Positions 1-5,869 are shown, counted from the first letter of the stretch. The stretch is DNA of 7,959 nucleotides from an uncultured Pseudomonas sp. (GCA_946886875.1 CAMPJN010000164.1:1-7959), one strand, 5' to 3'. Notes: a model not told the origin generated them from the letters alone. Program-made: numbers and translations.

Positions 1-263
1 ATGTGAACGGCGACATGCTCGACGACTACAACGCCAAGAACATGGAAGCGCTGGAGCAGCTCAAGGCCGAAGGTGTGGAAGTTCGCCGCCTGCCCGACGA
101 AGTACTGGCCAGGCTCAAGGAAGTAGCGGCCGAAGTGGTCGACACCAGCGCCGCAGCTGACCCGGTCGCGAGCAAGGTGTGGGAACAGCAGAAGGCTTAC
201 CTCAAGCGCATGTTCGAGTACGCCGAGCTCAACGAAAAAGATATCTACAACATCCGCGGTTGA
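1..263 (+). CDS. TRAP transporter substrate-binding protein, DctP type (3' end only)
   Basis: This is the C-terminal tail of a gene that begins before the window. The reading frame is already open at base 1, the GTG at base 3 is just an internal Val codon, and the frame stops with TGA at 261-263. The tail is rich in charged helices (NAKNMEALEQLKAEGVEVRR, then a PDEVL motif and a final helix around YLKRMFEYAELNEKDIY). This matches the C-terminal helical region of periplasmic DctP-family (PF03480) solute receptors, where 'ALxxLKxxGVEVRxxPDEVL' is typical. Such proteins bind carboxylates or similar organic acids in the periplasm and deliver them to the DctQ/DctM membrane subunits. The ligand-binding Arg and the signal peptide would lie outside the window, so the substrate cannot be told. 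No dctQ or dctM follows and a terminator sits 14 bp after the stop, so any permease genes must be upstream or elsewhere. The family call rests on the tail alone. Confidence 0.72.
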   Translation, partial: VNGDMLDDYNAKNMEALEQLKAEGVEVRRLPDEVLARLKEVAAEVVDTSAAADPVASKVWEQQKAYLKRMFEYAELNEKDIYNIRG

Positions 264-276
264 TTTTCAGGCGACG

Positions 277-307
277 AAAAAACGCCGGCTTCGCGCCGGC
301 GTTTTTT
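277..307. terminator. Bidirectional Rho-independent terminator
   Basis: The arms AAAAAACGCCGGC (277-289) and GCCGGCGTTTTTT (295-307) are perfect complements with a 5-nt loop (TTCGC). Read on the + strand, a GC stem followed by six T ends the DctP gene, whose stop lies 14 bp upstream. Read on the minus strand the hairpin is also followed by six T, so it can also end the convergent hydrolase gene, whose stop is 75 bp away. No other terminator is visible in this convergent gap. Confidence 0.93.
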
Positions 308-381
308 ATTGAAAAATAGTCTGTTTTCGACGCTTTTCGCCGTTTTCTGCCTACCGTTTCGCTGCATTTGTACAGGCGATG

Positions 382-1395
382 TTAGCGCACCTTGCGCAGG
401 ATGAAATCGACCGCGCTTTCATCTTCATTGGGTGCGATGTTCATTCGCGGAATATAGAACTGGCCTTTCAGGCCGACCCGTAGCGCCTGCTGCTGCAGGG
501 CCCTGGCGTGGTAGGGGTGGTGGTAGAGCGTGCTGGCGTTGGTGGGGGCTTCTGCCGAGATGTTGCGGTTGGCCACCCAGATCTCCGGGTCGGTGCTATC
601 CATCAGGCGCAGCAGGTCGATTTCATGGCGATACTGGACGATCCGCGGGTCGTTCAACTGTTGCAGCGTTTCGATGCCATACAGCGCCTTGGCTTTCTCC
701 AGCCGGCTGACGCTGAAGCGGTACTCCTTGAACACTTCCTCCCAGCGCACGATATCCAAGGTGGACTGGACCTCGGTGGCGACGGCGCCGCGTACCCGGG
801 TGGATTGACGTTCGACCGGGTCCTGGCTACGCGGGTCGGCCATGTCGTCATGTAGCGCCAGCCAGAGCGCGGCACTGCCCCCCGCCGAACTGCCCACCAG
901 GACGATTCGTTCGGGGTCGATATTGAAGGTCTTGTGGTTCAGACGCAGAAACTGCAGTGCCCGTCGCGCGCCGGCAAGCGATTTGATCAGGCCCTGACGT
1001 TCGCTGCGCTCCAGCAGCGGGTAGTTGGTCGAGGCATAGGCGACGCCGTGCTGCAACAGCTTGGCCAGCTCCTCGCGATTGTTGCGTTTGTAGGCCTTTT
1101 CCTTGGCGCCCGAGGAGAAGCCGCCACCGTGGATAAACAACACCAGTGGCGTTGGCGCCCCCTGCGCAGCGGTGCTGGCGGGGAGGAATATATCCAGCCT
1201 GTTGCGCTGGTGCGGGCCATAAGCGACATCGCGGACGAATTGCGCTGCCGGGACGTCCAGCTTGAAAGGTGGGCTGCTCGGACGCAGGGTCAGGGCAGCC
1301 AGCGATGGCGCCAGCCAGGCCGCGAGCAAGGCGATCGACACCCGCAACCAGCGGCTCGGCGGCTTGCTCGAAGAGGGCGATGGCACCTGGAACAT
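382..1395 (-). CDS. Alpha/beta hydrolase, carboxylesterase-like (BD-FAE/HSL group), exported or membrane-anchored
   Basis: This 337-residue protein is predicted to be an esterase-like serine hydrolase acting outside the cytoplasm; the substrate is unknown. A hydrophobic stretch (residues 17-35, RVSIALLAAWLAPSLAALTL region) after a basic SRWLR is a signal peptide or N-terminal anchor. The oxyanion-hole motif HGGG is at 89-92 and the nucleophile elbow GSSAG is at 168-172, with Ser170 as the presumed nucleophile. The C-terminal part is unusual: instead of the common HGxxDxxVP and Gly-His segments it has LYHHPYHARAL (290-300), and no obvious late catalytic His is seen. The frame is open a further 26 codons upstream, but I chose the ATG at 1395 because GGAGAG sits 5 nt before it and the signal peptide then falls at the usual place. 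It shares its strand with lysR upstream, 255 bp away, which is too far to assume an operon. Confidence 0.85.
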   Translation of the reverse strand: MFQVPSPSSSKPPSRWLRVSIALLAAWLAPSLAALTLRPSSPPFKLDVPAAQFVRDVAYGPHQRNRLDIFLPASTAAQGAPTPLVLFIHGGGFSSGAKEKAYKRNNREELAKLLQHGVAYASTNYPLLERSERQGLIKSLAGARRALQFLRLNHKTFNIDPERIVLVGSSAGGSAALWLALHDDMADPRSQDPVERQSTRVRGAVATEVQSTLDIVRWEEVFKEYRFSVSRLEKAKALYGIETLQQLNDPRIVQYRHEIDLLRLMDSTDPEIWVANRNISAEAPTNASTLYHHPYHARALQQQALRVGLKGQFYIPRMNIAPNEDESAVDFILRKVR

Positions 1396-1400
1396 GATGG

Positions 1401-1406
1401 CTCTCC
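1401..1406 (-). promoter_or_regulatory. Ribosome binding site that sets the hydrolase start
   Basis: On the minus strand the bases read GGAGAG, 5 nt before the ATG at 1395. The in-frame ATG further upstream (1473) has no comparable site, and using it would put 26 unrelated residues before the signal peptide. Confidence 0.75.
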
Positions 1407-1595
1407 AGCCGGCGAGTCGAATAGAACCTTTGGTATCGGCGCAATAAGGTTGCGGCGGCATTGTACTGCGCACTGCAATATTCCCTGACTCTGCAGCAGC
1501 GGCAGAACCCCCTACGGGAAAGTGTCAGTTAGAGGACGGTGGCTGAAGTTCGTGCACGATGCCTGGCCCGCGCCGACGAACGGCAGGCGGGGCGC

Positions 1596-1615
1596 CCTGT
1601 GCGTGAGCCCACAGG
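1596..1615. other. Small hairpin between the regulator and hydrolase genes
   Basis: CCTGTG (1596-1601) and CACAGG (1610-1615) form a perfect 6-bp stem with an 8-nt loop, 36 bp beyond the lysR stop on the minus strand. It has no T run on either side, so it is at best a weak or Rho-assisted end for lysR. The rest of the 255-bp gap (1396-1650) holds only short GC-rich inverted repeats and no convincing promoter. Confidence 0.3.
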
Positions 1616-1650
1616 ATGGGATGGGTCCATCACCAGGTTTGTCGCTATGG

Positions 1651-2577
1651 TTACGAACCCGGCCGGTTGCCGATAGGCGCATGCTGTGCCATCAGTTCGG
1701 CGACCCAATCGATGAATACGCGCAGCTTGATGCTGATATGCCGGTTCGGCGGAAACGCCAGGTATATCGGCATCGGTTCGAGGCGCCACTGCTCGAACAG
1801 GGGCACCAGCTCGCCTTGCGCCACGTGGGGCGCTGACATGTAGTCCGGCAGCCAAACAATTCCCAAGCCGGCCAGGCCGGCTGCGAGGTAGGCGTTGCCA
1901 TCGTCGACCGCCAGTACGTAGCGACCCTGGATATGCAGACTCTCGTCGTTGTTGTGCATGGCATAGGGCAGGGCTTTGCCGCTGCGCGCCCAAAGGAAGC
2001 CGACGATGCGATGCTGCGAGTCTTCCAGCTCGCGCGGGTGCGCGGGCGTGCCGAGGCGTTGCAGGTAGCTCGGCGCCGCATACACGCCCAGTTGCAGATC
2101 GCCGATACGCCGCGCCATCAGCGACTGATCCATCAGCTCGCCACCGCGCACGACGCAATCGACCTTCTCGCCAATCAGGTCGACGATGCGGTCGCTGACG
2201 CCCATATCGATCTGGATGTCGGGGTATCGCGCGTGAAACGCTGGCAATGCAGGCAGCAGAATCATGCTGGCCAGGGGGCTGGGCACGTCCACCCGCAGCC
2301 GCCCTCTGGGCAGCGTTGCGGCGCCGGACAGGCTGGTCTCGGCGTCGTCCAGGTCGTCCAGCAGCCTGACTACACGTTCGTAGTAGACCGCGCCGTCAGC
2401 CGTCAGGTTGACCTTGCGCGTGGTGCGGTTGAGCAGTTTGACCCGCAGTCGCGCCTCCAACTGCTGCACCAGTTGCGTCACGCTGGTTTTGCTTATATGC
2501 AGGGTTTCGGCCGCCTTGGTGAAGCTACCCGCTTCCACCACTCGGACAAATGCCCGCATCGCATCGAAACGGTCCAT
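1651..2577 (-). CDS. LysR-family transcriptional regulator
   Basis: This 308-residue protein has the length and order of a LysR-type regulator. The winged helix-turn-helix is at residues 3-60 (MRAFVRVVEAGSFTKAAETL, then the recognition region HISKTSVTQLVQQLEARL and the wing RTTRKVNLTADG). A linker helix follows at about 62-85, then an effector-binding domain from about 92 (GRLRVDVPSPLA) to 298 of the periplasmic-binding-protein fold. The pattern RGRLRVDVP, DIQIDMGVSDRIVDLI and DCVVRGGEL places it in the large CrgA-like branch common in Pseudomonas. The start is the ATG at 2577, preceded by only a weak GTGAG. It is divergent from the Rid-family gene at 2724 with 146 bp between them, so by the usual LysR logic it probably controls that gene and itself. 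The effector is not evident. Confidence 0.93.
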   Translation of the reverse strand: MDRFDAMRAFVRVVEAGSFTKAAETLHISKTSVTQLVQQLEARLRVKLLNRTTRKVNLTADGAVYYERVVRLLDDLDDAETSLSGAATLPRGRLRVDVPSPLASMILLPALPAFHARYPDIQIDMGVSDRIVDLIGEKVDCVVRGGELMDQSLMARRIGDLQLGVYAAPSYLQRLGTPAHPRELEDSQHRIVGFLWARSGKALPYAMHNNDESLHIQGRYVLAVDDGNAYLAAGLAGLGIVWLPDYMSAPHVAQGELVPLFEQWRLEPMPIYLAFPPNRHISIKLRVFIDWVAELMAQHAPIGNRPGS

Positions 2578-2604
2578 TGTTCTATCTCACTATCGCGGCT
2601 TGAT

Positions 2605-2623
2605 TGTTTGGATTCTACAAACA
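2605..2623. promoter_or_regulatory. Palindromic candidate LysR operator covering the lysR -10 box
   Basis: TGTTTG (2605-2610) and CAAACA (2618-2623) are perfect inverted arms around a 7-bp spacer. The element contains the T-N11-A pattern of LysR boxes (T at 2607, A at 2619). The spacer, read on the minus strand, holds TAGAAT (2612-2617), a five-of-six match to a -10 hexamer that would start lysR about 28 nt before its ATG. No good -35 was found, which fits a weak, self-repressed promoter. Two CTATC copies (2582-2586 and 2590-2594) and one inverted GATAG (2626-2630) flank the palindrome and may be further contacts. Confidence 0.45.
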
Positions 2624-2713
2624 GTGATAGCCAGAGTTGCTGGTTTATCGGCTAGGCACAACGCCTTAAAGTCCCTTCATGGTTGATTTTCCGGGTCGGT
2701 GTTGATCCTTGAT

Positions 2714-2719
2714 GGAGGT
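2714..2719 (+). promoter_or_regulatory. Strong ribosome binding site that sets the Rid-family start
   Basis: GGAGGT ends 4 nt before the ATG at 2724. The earlier in-frame ATG at 2712 overlaps this site and has no Shine-Dalgarno of its own, so 2724 is preferred. Confidence 0.8.
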
Positions 2720-2723
2720 AGAT

Positions 2724-3128
2724 ATGAGCAAGCGCGATGTGGTTTTTCCGCCAGGCCGCCAGGCGCTCTATGAGCGCAATCGCTATTCGCCGGCGATCCG
2801 CTCCAACGGCTTTCTATTCGTCTCGGGGCAAGTTGGTAGCAATGCAGACGGCTCGCCCGAACCCGATCTGGAGGTGCAGGTGCGGACCGCGTTCAACAAT
2901 CTGAATGCGATCCTGGGGGCAGCCGGTTGCAGCTTTGACGATGTAATTGACGTAACCGTGTTTATCGTCGATCCCGAATCGAAGTTCGAAACGATCTGGA
3001 AGGTTATCCCGGAGTTCTGGGGTAAAGCGCCGCACCCGACGTTAACTGGCGTTGGCGTAACCTGGCTCTATGGTTTCCAGTTCGAGATCAAGGTGATCGC
3101 CAAGCTACCGGAAGCCACCGCCAGCTGA
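2724..3128 (+). CDS. Rid-family (RidA/YjgF/YER057c/UK114) protein lacking the catalytic Arg
   Basis: This 134-residue protein is a full-length Rid-family subunit (family usually about 125-135 residues, cytosolic homotrimer). Family landmarks are in order: the strand FLFVSGQVGSNADGS (30-44), the helix QVRTAFNNLNAILGAAG (52-68), DDVIDVTVFIVD (72-83), then HPTLTGVGVTWLYGFQFEIK (104-123) and a final VIAKLP. True RidA enzymes, which hydrolyse reactive 2-aminoacrylate-type enamines and imines, have an Arg in the segment equivalent to PTLTGVGV. Here the position is Leu107, so classic deaminase activity is unlikely and the protein fits the arginine-less Rid subgroups, whose roles are mostly unknown. 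The start is the ATG at 2724 because GGAGGT (2714-2719) lies 4 nt before it; the frame is open five codons earlier, including a TTG and an ATG. Its partner is the divergent LysR gene. Confidence 0.9.
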   Translation: MSKRDVVFPPGRQALYERNRYSPAIRSNGFLFVSGQVGSNADGSPEPDLEVQVRTAFNNLNAILGAAGCSFDDVIDVTVFIVDPESKFETIWKVIPEFWGKAPHPTLTGVGVTWLYGFQFEIKVIAKLPEATAS

Positions 3129-3445
3129 TCCGGCCGACAACGAAAATGCGGTTGCGGCGCTAGGTGACGACACAGAGGCGCTGACGATCGCAGTCGTTGC
3201 CTTTTTCATAGGCACAGCAAATGGCAGCGCTGCCGTCTCTCCGTCCATCCCTTGCCATTGCCCCCAGTGAACTCCGGACGTTCGTCCGCTGTCTGTCTGC
3301 TGTCGGCCTACCGGGTGGATTGCATGGTCATTCGCTCAGCGGGTGACTGCGCACCATCCTGAATCGCGTTCTTGTCCATCCCCACTCGCTTGGCCGGCTT
3401 TATTCGCGCCCGCAGGGCTTCGTTCTATCGATGTGAAGATTGCCC
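3129..3445. other. Non-coding spacer with two small hairpins
   Basis: This gap of about 317 bp separates the Rid-family gene from the SH3b gene. I see no credible gene: open frames here lack both good starts and protein-like composition. It holds a 12-bp perfect palindrome GGCAGCGCTGCC (3223-3234) and a hairpin CGGAC-GTTC-GTCCG (3275-3288). A short ACGA/TCGT stem followed by a five-T run (about 3185-3215) might be a poor terminator for the Rid gene. No convincing promoter for the SH3b gene was found by eye. Confidence 0.4.
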
Positions 3446-4114
3446 ATGTCCTTATCCCGTTGTTTTCCCTTCCGTATTTTCCCGTTCCAGACCCGCGCGC
3501 TTGGCGCCTGCCTGCTAGGTGGTTTGTTGCTCGCCGGTGCGCCAACGCAGGCCGAGGAGGTCGCCGGTAATCTGCGCTGGGTCAGCGATAACCTGAGTAC
3601 CTACGTGCGCAGCGGTCCGACTGACGGCTACCGCATTGTCGGTACGCTGGCTTCCGGGCAGAAGGTCGAGTTGCTGCGCACCCAGGGCGATTACAGCCAG
3701 GTGCGAGGCGAGAATGGCGATGCCGTATGGATTCCCAGCCGCGATCTGCAGGAAGTGCCCGGTCAGGCCGAGCGCTTGCCGCAACTGGAGCAGAAGGTCG
3801 CAGAGCTCAGCGCCGAGCTGGCCGGTATCGACGATGCCTGGAAGGCGCGCGTGCAGGGTATGCAGGAGACGTTGGATGCGCGCAAGGCGCTGGTCGACGA
3901 GGCCCAGGCGGCACGTGCGGCGCTGGACAGTGAATTGAACCAGGCGCGCGCCGAGGTCCGCGAGCTGCAGGCGCAGTTGGGCGAAGAGAGCCAGGAAGTG
4001 CTGATGCGCTATATGGTTTACGGCGGCGGCATTGCCGGTGCCGGGCTGTTGGTCGGGCTGATTCTGCCGACCATGTTGCGGGTGCGGCGCAAGCGTAATG
4101 ATCAGTGGATTTGA
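3446..4114 (+). CDS. TIGR04211-type SH3b-domain membrane protein (YgiM-like)
   Basis: This 222-residue envelope protein has four parts. Residues 1-36 are a basic and hydrophobic signal segment (ALGACLLGGLLLAG, with a likely cleavage after PTQA). A bacterial SH3b domain lies at about 43-103, including LSTYVRSGPTDGYRIVGTL and the closing VWIPSRDLQ. An alanine/glutamate-rich coiled coil spans about 107-185. One transmembrane helix follows at about 191-210 (VYGGGIAGAGLLVGLILP), with a short basic tail RVRRKRNDQWI. This is the architecture of the TIGR04211 family, including E. coli YgiM (about 206 residues). By inference the SH3b domain sits in the periplasm and may bind cell-wall peptides; the exact role is unknown. 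The start is the ATG at 3446 with a weak GAAG 7 nt upstream; an in-frame TTG at 3440 is the alternative, and a TGA at 3434-3436 rules out anything earlier. It converges on the thioesterase gene. Confidence 0.88.
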   Translation: MSLSRCFPFRIFPFQTRALGACLLGGLLLAGAPTQAEEVAGNLRWVSDNLSTYVRSGPTDGYRIVGTLASGQKVELLRTQGDYSQVRGENGDAVWIPSRDLQEVPGQAERLPQLEQKVAELSAELAGIDDAWKARVQGMQETLDARKALVDEAQAARAALDSELNQARAEVRELQAQLGEESQEVLMRYMVYGGGIAGAGLLVGLILPTMLRVRRKRNDQWI

Positions 4115-4117
4115 CGG

Positions 4118-4174
4118 CCTGACCACTAATCTTCCGGGCTAGCGCAGGCGCCAATTACCGGCTTAACGGTCAGG
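4118..4174. repeat. Inverted repeat in the convergent gap between the SH3b gene and yciA
   Basis: CCTGACC (4118-4124) and GGTCAGG (4168-4174) are perfect inverted copies 43 nt apart, with a smaller ACCG/CGGT hairpin nested at 4157-4170. There is no T run on either strand, so no standard terminator serves either convergent gene. Transcription may end by Rho or run through as antisense. Confidence 0.35.
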
Positions 4175-4200
4175 GTGCAGGCGGCTGGCCCGAGCGGCTC

Positions 4201-4602
4201 TCAGCGTCGCGCCGGTACCGGGCGGGTGCGGCCGCTGCCGTCGATGGCGACGAAGACGAATACCGCCTCGGTGACCTTGCGCCATTCACTGGACAGTGGA
4301 TCGTCGCTCCACACCTCGACCAGCATCTGGATCGAGCTGCGCCCGACTTCCAGTGCCTGGGTATAGAAGGACAACTGCGCGCCCACTGAAACCGGTACCA
4401 GAAAGGCCATACGGTCGATCGCCACGGTGGCCACCCGGCCGCCCGCTACTTTGCTGGCCATGGCGGTGCCGGCCAAATCCATTTGGGAAACCAGCCAACC
4501 GCCATAGATGTCGCCGAAACCATTGGTTTCTCGCGGCAGCGCGGTGATCTGCAGCGCTAGATCGCCCTGCGGAATGGGATCGTCCTGTTCGTAATCATTC
4601 AT
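4201..4602 (-). CDS. yciA: Acyl-CoA thioesterase, YciA type (hotdog fold)
   Basis: This cytosolic enzyme is predicted to hydrolyse acyl-CoA thioesters to free acid and CoA. At 133 residues it is a single hotdog domain, the same size as E. coli YciA (about 132). It follows the YciA pattern closely: PQGDLALQ (11-18), then the signature TNGFGDIYGGWLVSQMD (26-42) with the conserved Asn27, Asp31 and Asp42, then GRVATVAIDRMAFLVPVSVG (55-74), VEVW (95-98) and TEAVFVFVAID (111-121). Asp42 in SQMD aligns with the catalytic acid of the family. I chose the ATG at 4602 because the family signature begins right after it; the open frame runs another 47 codons upstream, but those residues look non-coding. 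The ribosome site is poor (a distant GAG), so translation may be modest. It is divergent from pstS with 233 bp between the starts. Confidence 0.92.
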   Translation of the reverse strand: MNDYEQDDPIPQGDLALQITALPRETNGFGDIYGGWLVSQMDLAGTAMASKVAGGRVATVAIDRMAFLVPVSVGAQLSFYTQALEVGRSSIQMLVEVWSDDPLSSEWRKVTEAVFVFVAIDGSGRTRPVPARR

Positions 4603-4634
4603 CTGGGTACGGCTCGCGGTGCGGTTGTTGTTGT

Positions 4635-4661
4635 GGGCGCGAAGCCCGCAGCAAAGCGGGC
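4635..4661 (-). other. Competing hairpins in the yciA leader
   Basis: GCCCGC (4644-4649) pairs perfectly with GCGGGC (4656-4661) across a 6-nt loop. The same GCCC (4644-4647) can instead pair with GGGC (4635-4638) across GCGAA. Only one hairpin can form at a time. If transcription starts near 4660, part of this lies in the yciA 5' leader, 33-59 nt before the start codon. It could equally be a degenerate extragenic palindrome. Confidence 0.35.
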
Positions 4662-4667
4662 GCTGGG

Positions 4668-4673
4668 AGTATA
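4668..4673 (-). promoter_or_regulatory. Candidate -10 box for yciA
   Basis: On the minus strand this reads TATACT, a five-of-six match to the -10 consensus, 65 bp before the yciA start. The region about 17 bp further upstream has no good -35 match, so the call is tentative. Confidence 0.35.
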
Positions 4674-4747
4674 GCGACTGAATAGTCGACGGGCGACCAT
4701 GGCGCTCTGCCACCTTGCCGAAGGGACAGGTGCTGGCAGTCATCTTA

Positions 4748-4776
4748 CTGTCACATTGATTTCATACAGTCGTCAT
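4748..4776 (+). promoter_or_regulatory. PhoB box upstream of pstS, three units
   Basis: Three 7-bp units lie in strict 11-bp phase with 4-bp spacers: CTGTCAC (4748-4754), ATTTCAT (4759-4765) and TCGTCAT (4770-4776). The known Pho box is two direct repeats of CTGTCAT separated by a 4-bp AT-rich spacer, so units 1 and 2 or 2 and 3 can each bind a PhoB dimer. The box takes the place of a -35, and a -10 lies 10 bp downstream. It implies induction of pstS by phosphate starvation through PhoR/PhoB. Confidence 0.85.
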
Positions 4777-4786
4777 ACGGCCTGAA

Positions 4787-4792
4787 GATACT
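4787..4792 (+). promoter_or_regulatory. -10 box of the pstS Pho promoter
   Basis: GATACT matches four of six -10 positions and begins 10 bp after the last Pho unit, close to the spacing of PhoB-activated promoters. No -35 hexamer is present, as expected when PhoB recruits sigma-70. Confidence 0.6.
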
Positions 4793-4835
4793 TGGCCCCG
4801 TTCAATCCAACACACACGTTTGCTAGGAGTAAGGC

Positions 4836-5807
4836 ATGAAACTGAAGCGTTTGATGGCGGCCATGACTTTTGTCGCCGCTGGCGTCGCCACCGCCAATGC
4901 GGTTGCTGCTGTCGATCCGGCTCTGCCGAGCTACGAAAAAACTTCCGGTGTATCGGGCAACCTGTCCAGCGTCGGCTCCGACTCCCTGGCCAACCTGATG
5001 ACGCTCTGGGCTGAAGAGTTCAAAAAGGAATACCCGAACGTCAACATCCAGATCCAGGCCGCCGGTTCCTCCACTGCACCACCTGCGATGACTGAAGGCA
5101 CCGCCAGCATGGGCCCGATGAGCCGTGCGATGAAGGATGCCGAGATCCAGGCTTTCGAAGAGAAATACGGCTACAAGCCGACCGCCGTTCCTGTGGCCAT
5201 CGACGCCCTGGCGGTGTTCGTGCACAAGGACAACCCGATCAAGAGCCTGGATATCGCTCAGGTCGACGCGATCTTCTCCAGCACCCGTCTGTGTGGCGGC
5301 GCCAGCGATATCAAAACCTGGGGCGATGTTGGCCTGACCGGCGAATGGGCGAACAAGCCGATCCAGCTGTTCGGTCGTAACTCGGTATCCGGCACCTATG
5401 GCTACTTCAAGGAAGAAGCCCTGTGCAAAGGCGACTACAAAGCCAACGTCAACGAGCAGCCGGGTTCGGCTTCCGTGGTGCAGTCGATCTCCAGCACCCT
5501 CAACGCCATCGGTTACTCGGGCATCGGTTACAAGACCTCCAGTGTCAAGACTGTGCCGCTGTCGAAGAAAGGCGGCGAAGCCTTTGACGCCAACGAAGAA
5601 AATGCCCTGGCTGGCAAGTTCCCGCTGGCACGCTTCTTCTACGTCTACGTAAACAAGGCGCCGAACAAAGCGCTGAGCCCGCTGGATGCCGAGTTCATCA
5701 AGCTGGTGCTGTCCAAGCAAGGTCAGGAAGTAGTGGTCAAAGACGGCTACATCCCGCTGCCGAGCAAAGTGGTTGCCAAGACCCTGAAGGAATTGGGCCT
5801 GGAGTAA
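4836..5807 (+). CDS. pstS: Phosphate ABC transporter, periplasmic phosphate-binding protein
   Basis: PstS captures inorganic phosphate in the periplasm and hands it to the PstCAB importer. The protein has 323 residues. A signal peptide ([20 protein letters not shown]) is followed by a likely cut after ANA (22) or AVAA (25). The phosphate-site loops are present: SSVGSDSL (44-51), [10 protein letters not shown] (76-85), GPMSRAMK (93-100) and [11 protein letters not shown] (181-191), the last with the Arg/Ser/Gly cluster that holds phosphate. Asp123 in AIDALAV (121-127) and PLPSKV near the end are also typical. Two cysteines (153 and 197) could form a disulfide. The start is the ATG at 4836 with AGGAG (4825-4829) 6 nt before it. 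A Pho box and -10 lie directly upstream, and pstC follows after 177 bp. PstS also takes part in phosphate sensing, since the Pst complex with PhoU holds PhoR in check. Confidence 0.97.
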   Translation: MKLKRLMAAMTFVAAGVATANAVAAVDPALPSYEKTSGVSGNLSSVGSDSLANLMTLWAEEFKKEYPNVNIQIQAAGSSTAPPAMTEGTASMGPMSRAMKDAEIQAFEEKYGYKPTAVPVAIDALAVFVHKDNPIKSLDIAQVDAIFSSTRLCGGASDIKTWGDVGLTGEWANKPIQLFGRNSVSGTYGYFKEEALCKGDYKANVNEQPGSASVVQSISSTLNAIGYSGIGYKTSSVKTVPLSKKGGEAFDANEENALAGKFPLARFFYVYVNKAPNKALSPLDAEFIKLVLSKQGQEVVVKDGYIPLPSKVVAKTLKELGLE

Positions 5808-5838
5808 TCCCGCTAGCAAGGACGCCTAAGTAAGTCGC

Positions 5839-5869
5839 ACGCCCGCCTTCGTTTACGATAGGTGGGCGT
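5839..5869 (+). other. Intercistronic hairpin after pstS (attenuator or mRNA-stabilising)
   Basis: ACGCCCGCCT (5839-5848) pairs with AGGTGGGCGT (5860-5869), ten base pairs with one G-U. Three more pairs (TCG 5849-5851 with CGA 5856-5858) close a four-base loop with a one-base bulge. It begins 31 bp after the pstS stop. The following sequence (TGCTTCG) has only scattered T, so it is not a full intrinsic terminator. Such hairpins behind binding-protein genes commonly leave a stable, abundant binding-protein message and reduce transcription of the permease genes. Confidence 0.7.

Noticed and set aside
934..1488. A 184-codon + strand open frame opposite the hydrolase
   Set aside because: It overlaps the catalytic half of the hydrolase in the opposite sense, and its translation has no recognisable domain.
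1461..1495. A possible sigma-70 promoter for the hydrolase on the minus strand (TACAAT as -10)
   Set aside because: TACAAT is a fair -10, but no acceptable -35 lies 16-18 bp upstream, so I did not list it as a feature.
1933..2655. A 240-codon + strand open frame opposite lysR
   Set aside because: It is the shadow of a full-length LysR gene with a convincing helix-turn-helix; the reverse product has no family features.
3372..3404. TTGTCC and a TTTATT-like pair as a promoter for the SH3b gene
   Set aside because: The spacing is about 21 bp, too long for a sigma-70 promoter, and the -10 match is poor.
3343..3570. A short + strand open frame beginning at a GTG before the SH3b gene
   Set aside because: It runs into the SH3b coding region in another frame and has no ribosome site or domain.
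4603..4743. A 47-residue N-terminal extension of the yciA product
   Set aside because: The extra residues are unlike the family, would cover the candidate -10 and hairpins, and would reach to 5 bp from the pstS Pho box. The ATG at 4602 gives the usual length.
4748..4776. The pstS Pho box as a regulator of the divergent yciA gene
   Set aside because: Pho boxes are directional and this one points to pstS. The yciA -10 candidate lies 75 bp away and no box faces it, so co-regulation is not supported.
4773..5819. A 348-codon open frame on the minus strand
   Set aside because: It is antisense to the whole of pstS, which is certain from its motifs and Pho promoter. No family features or ribosome site support the reverse frame.
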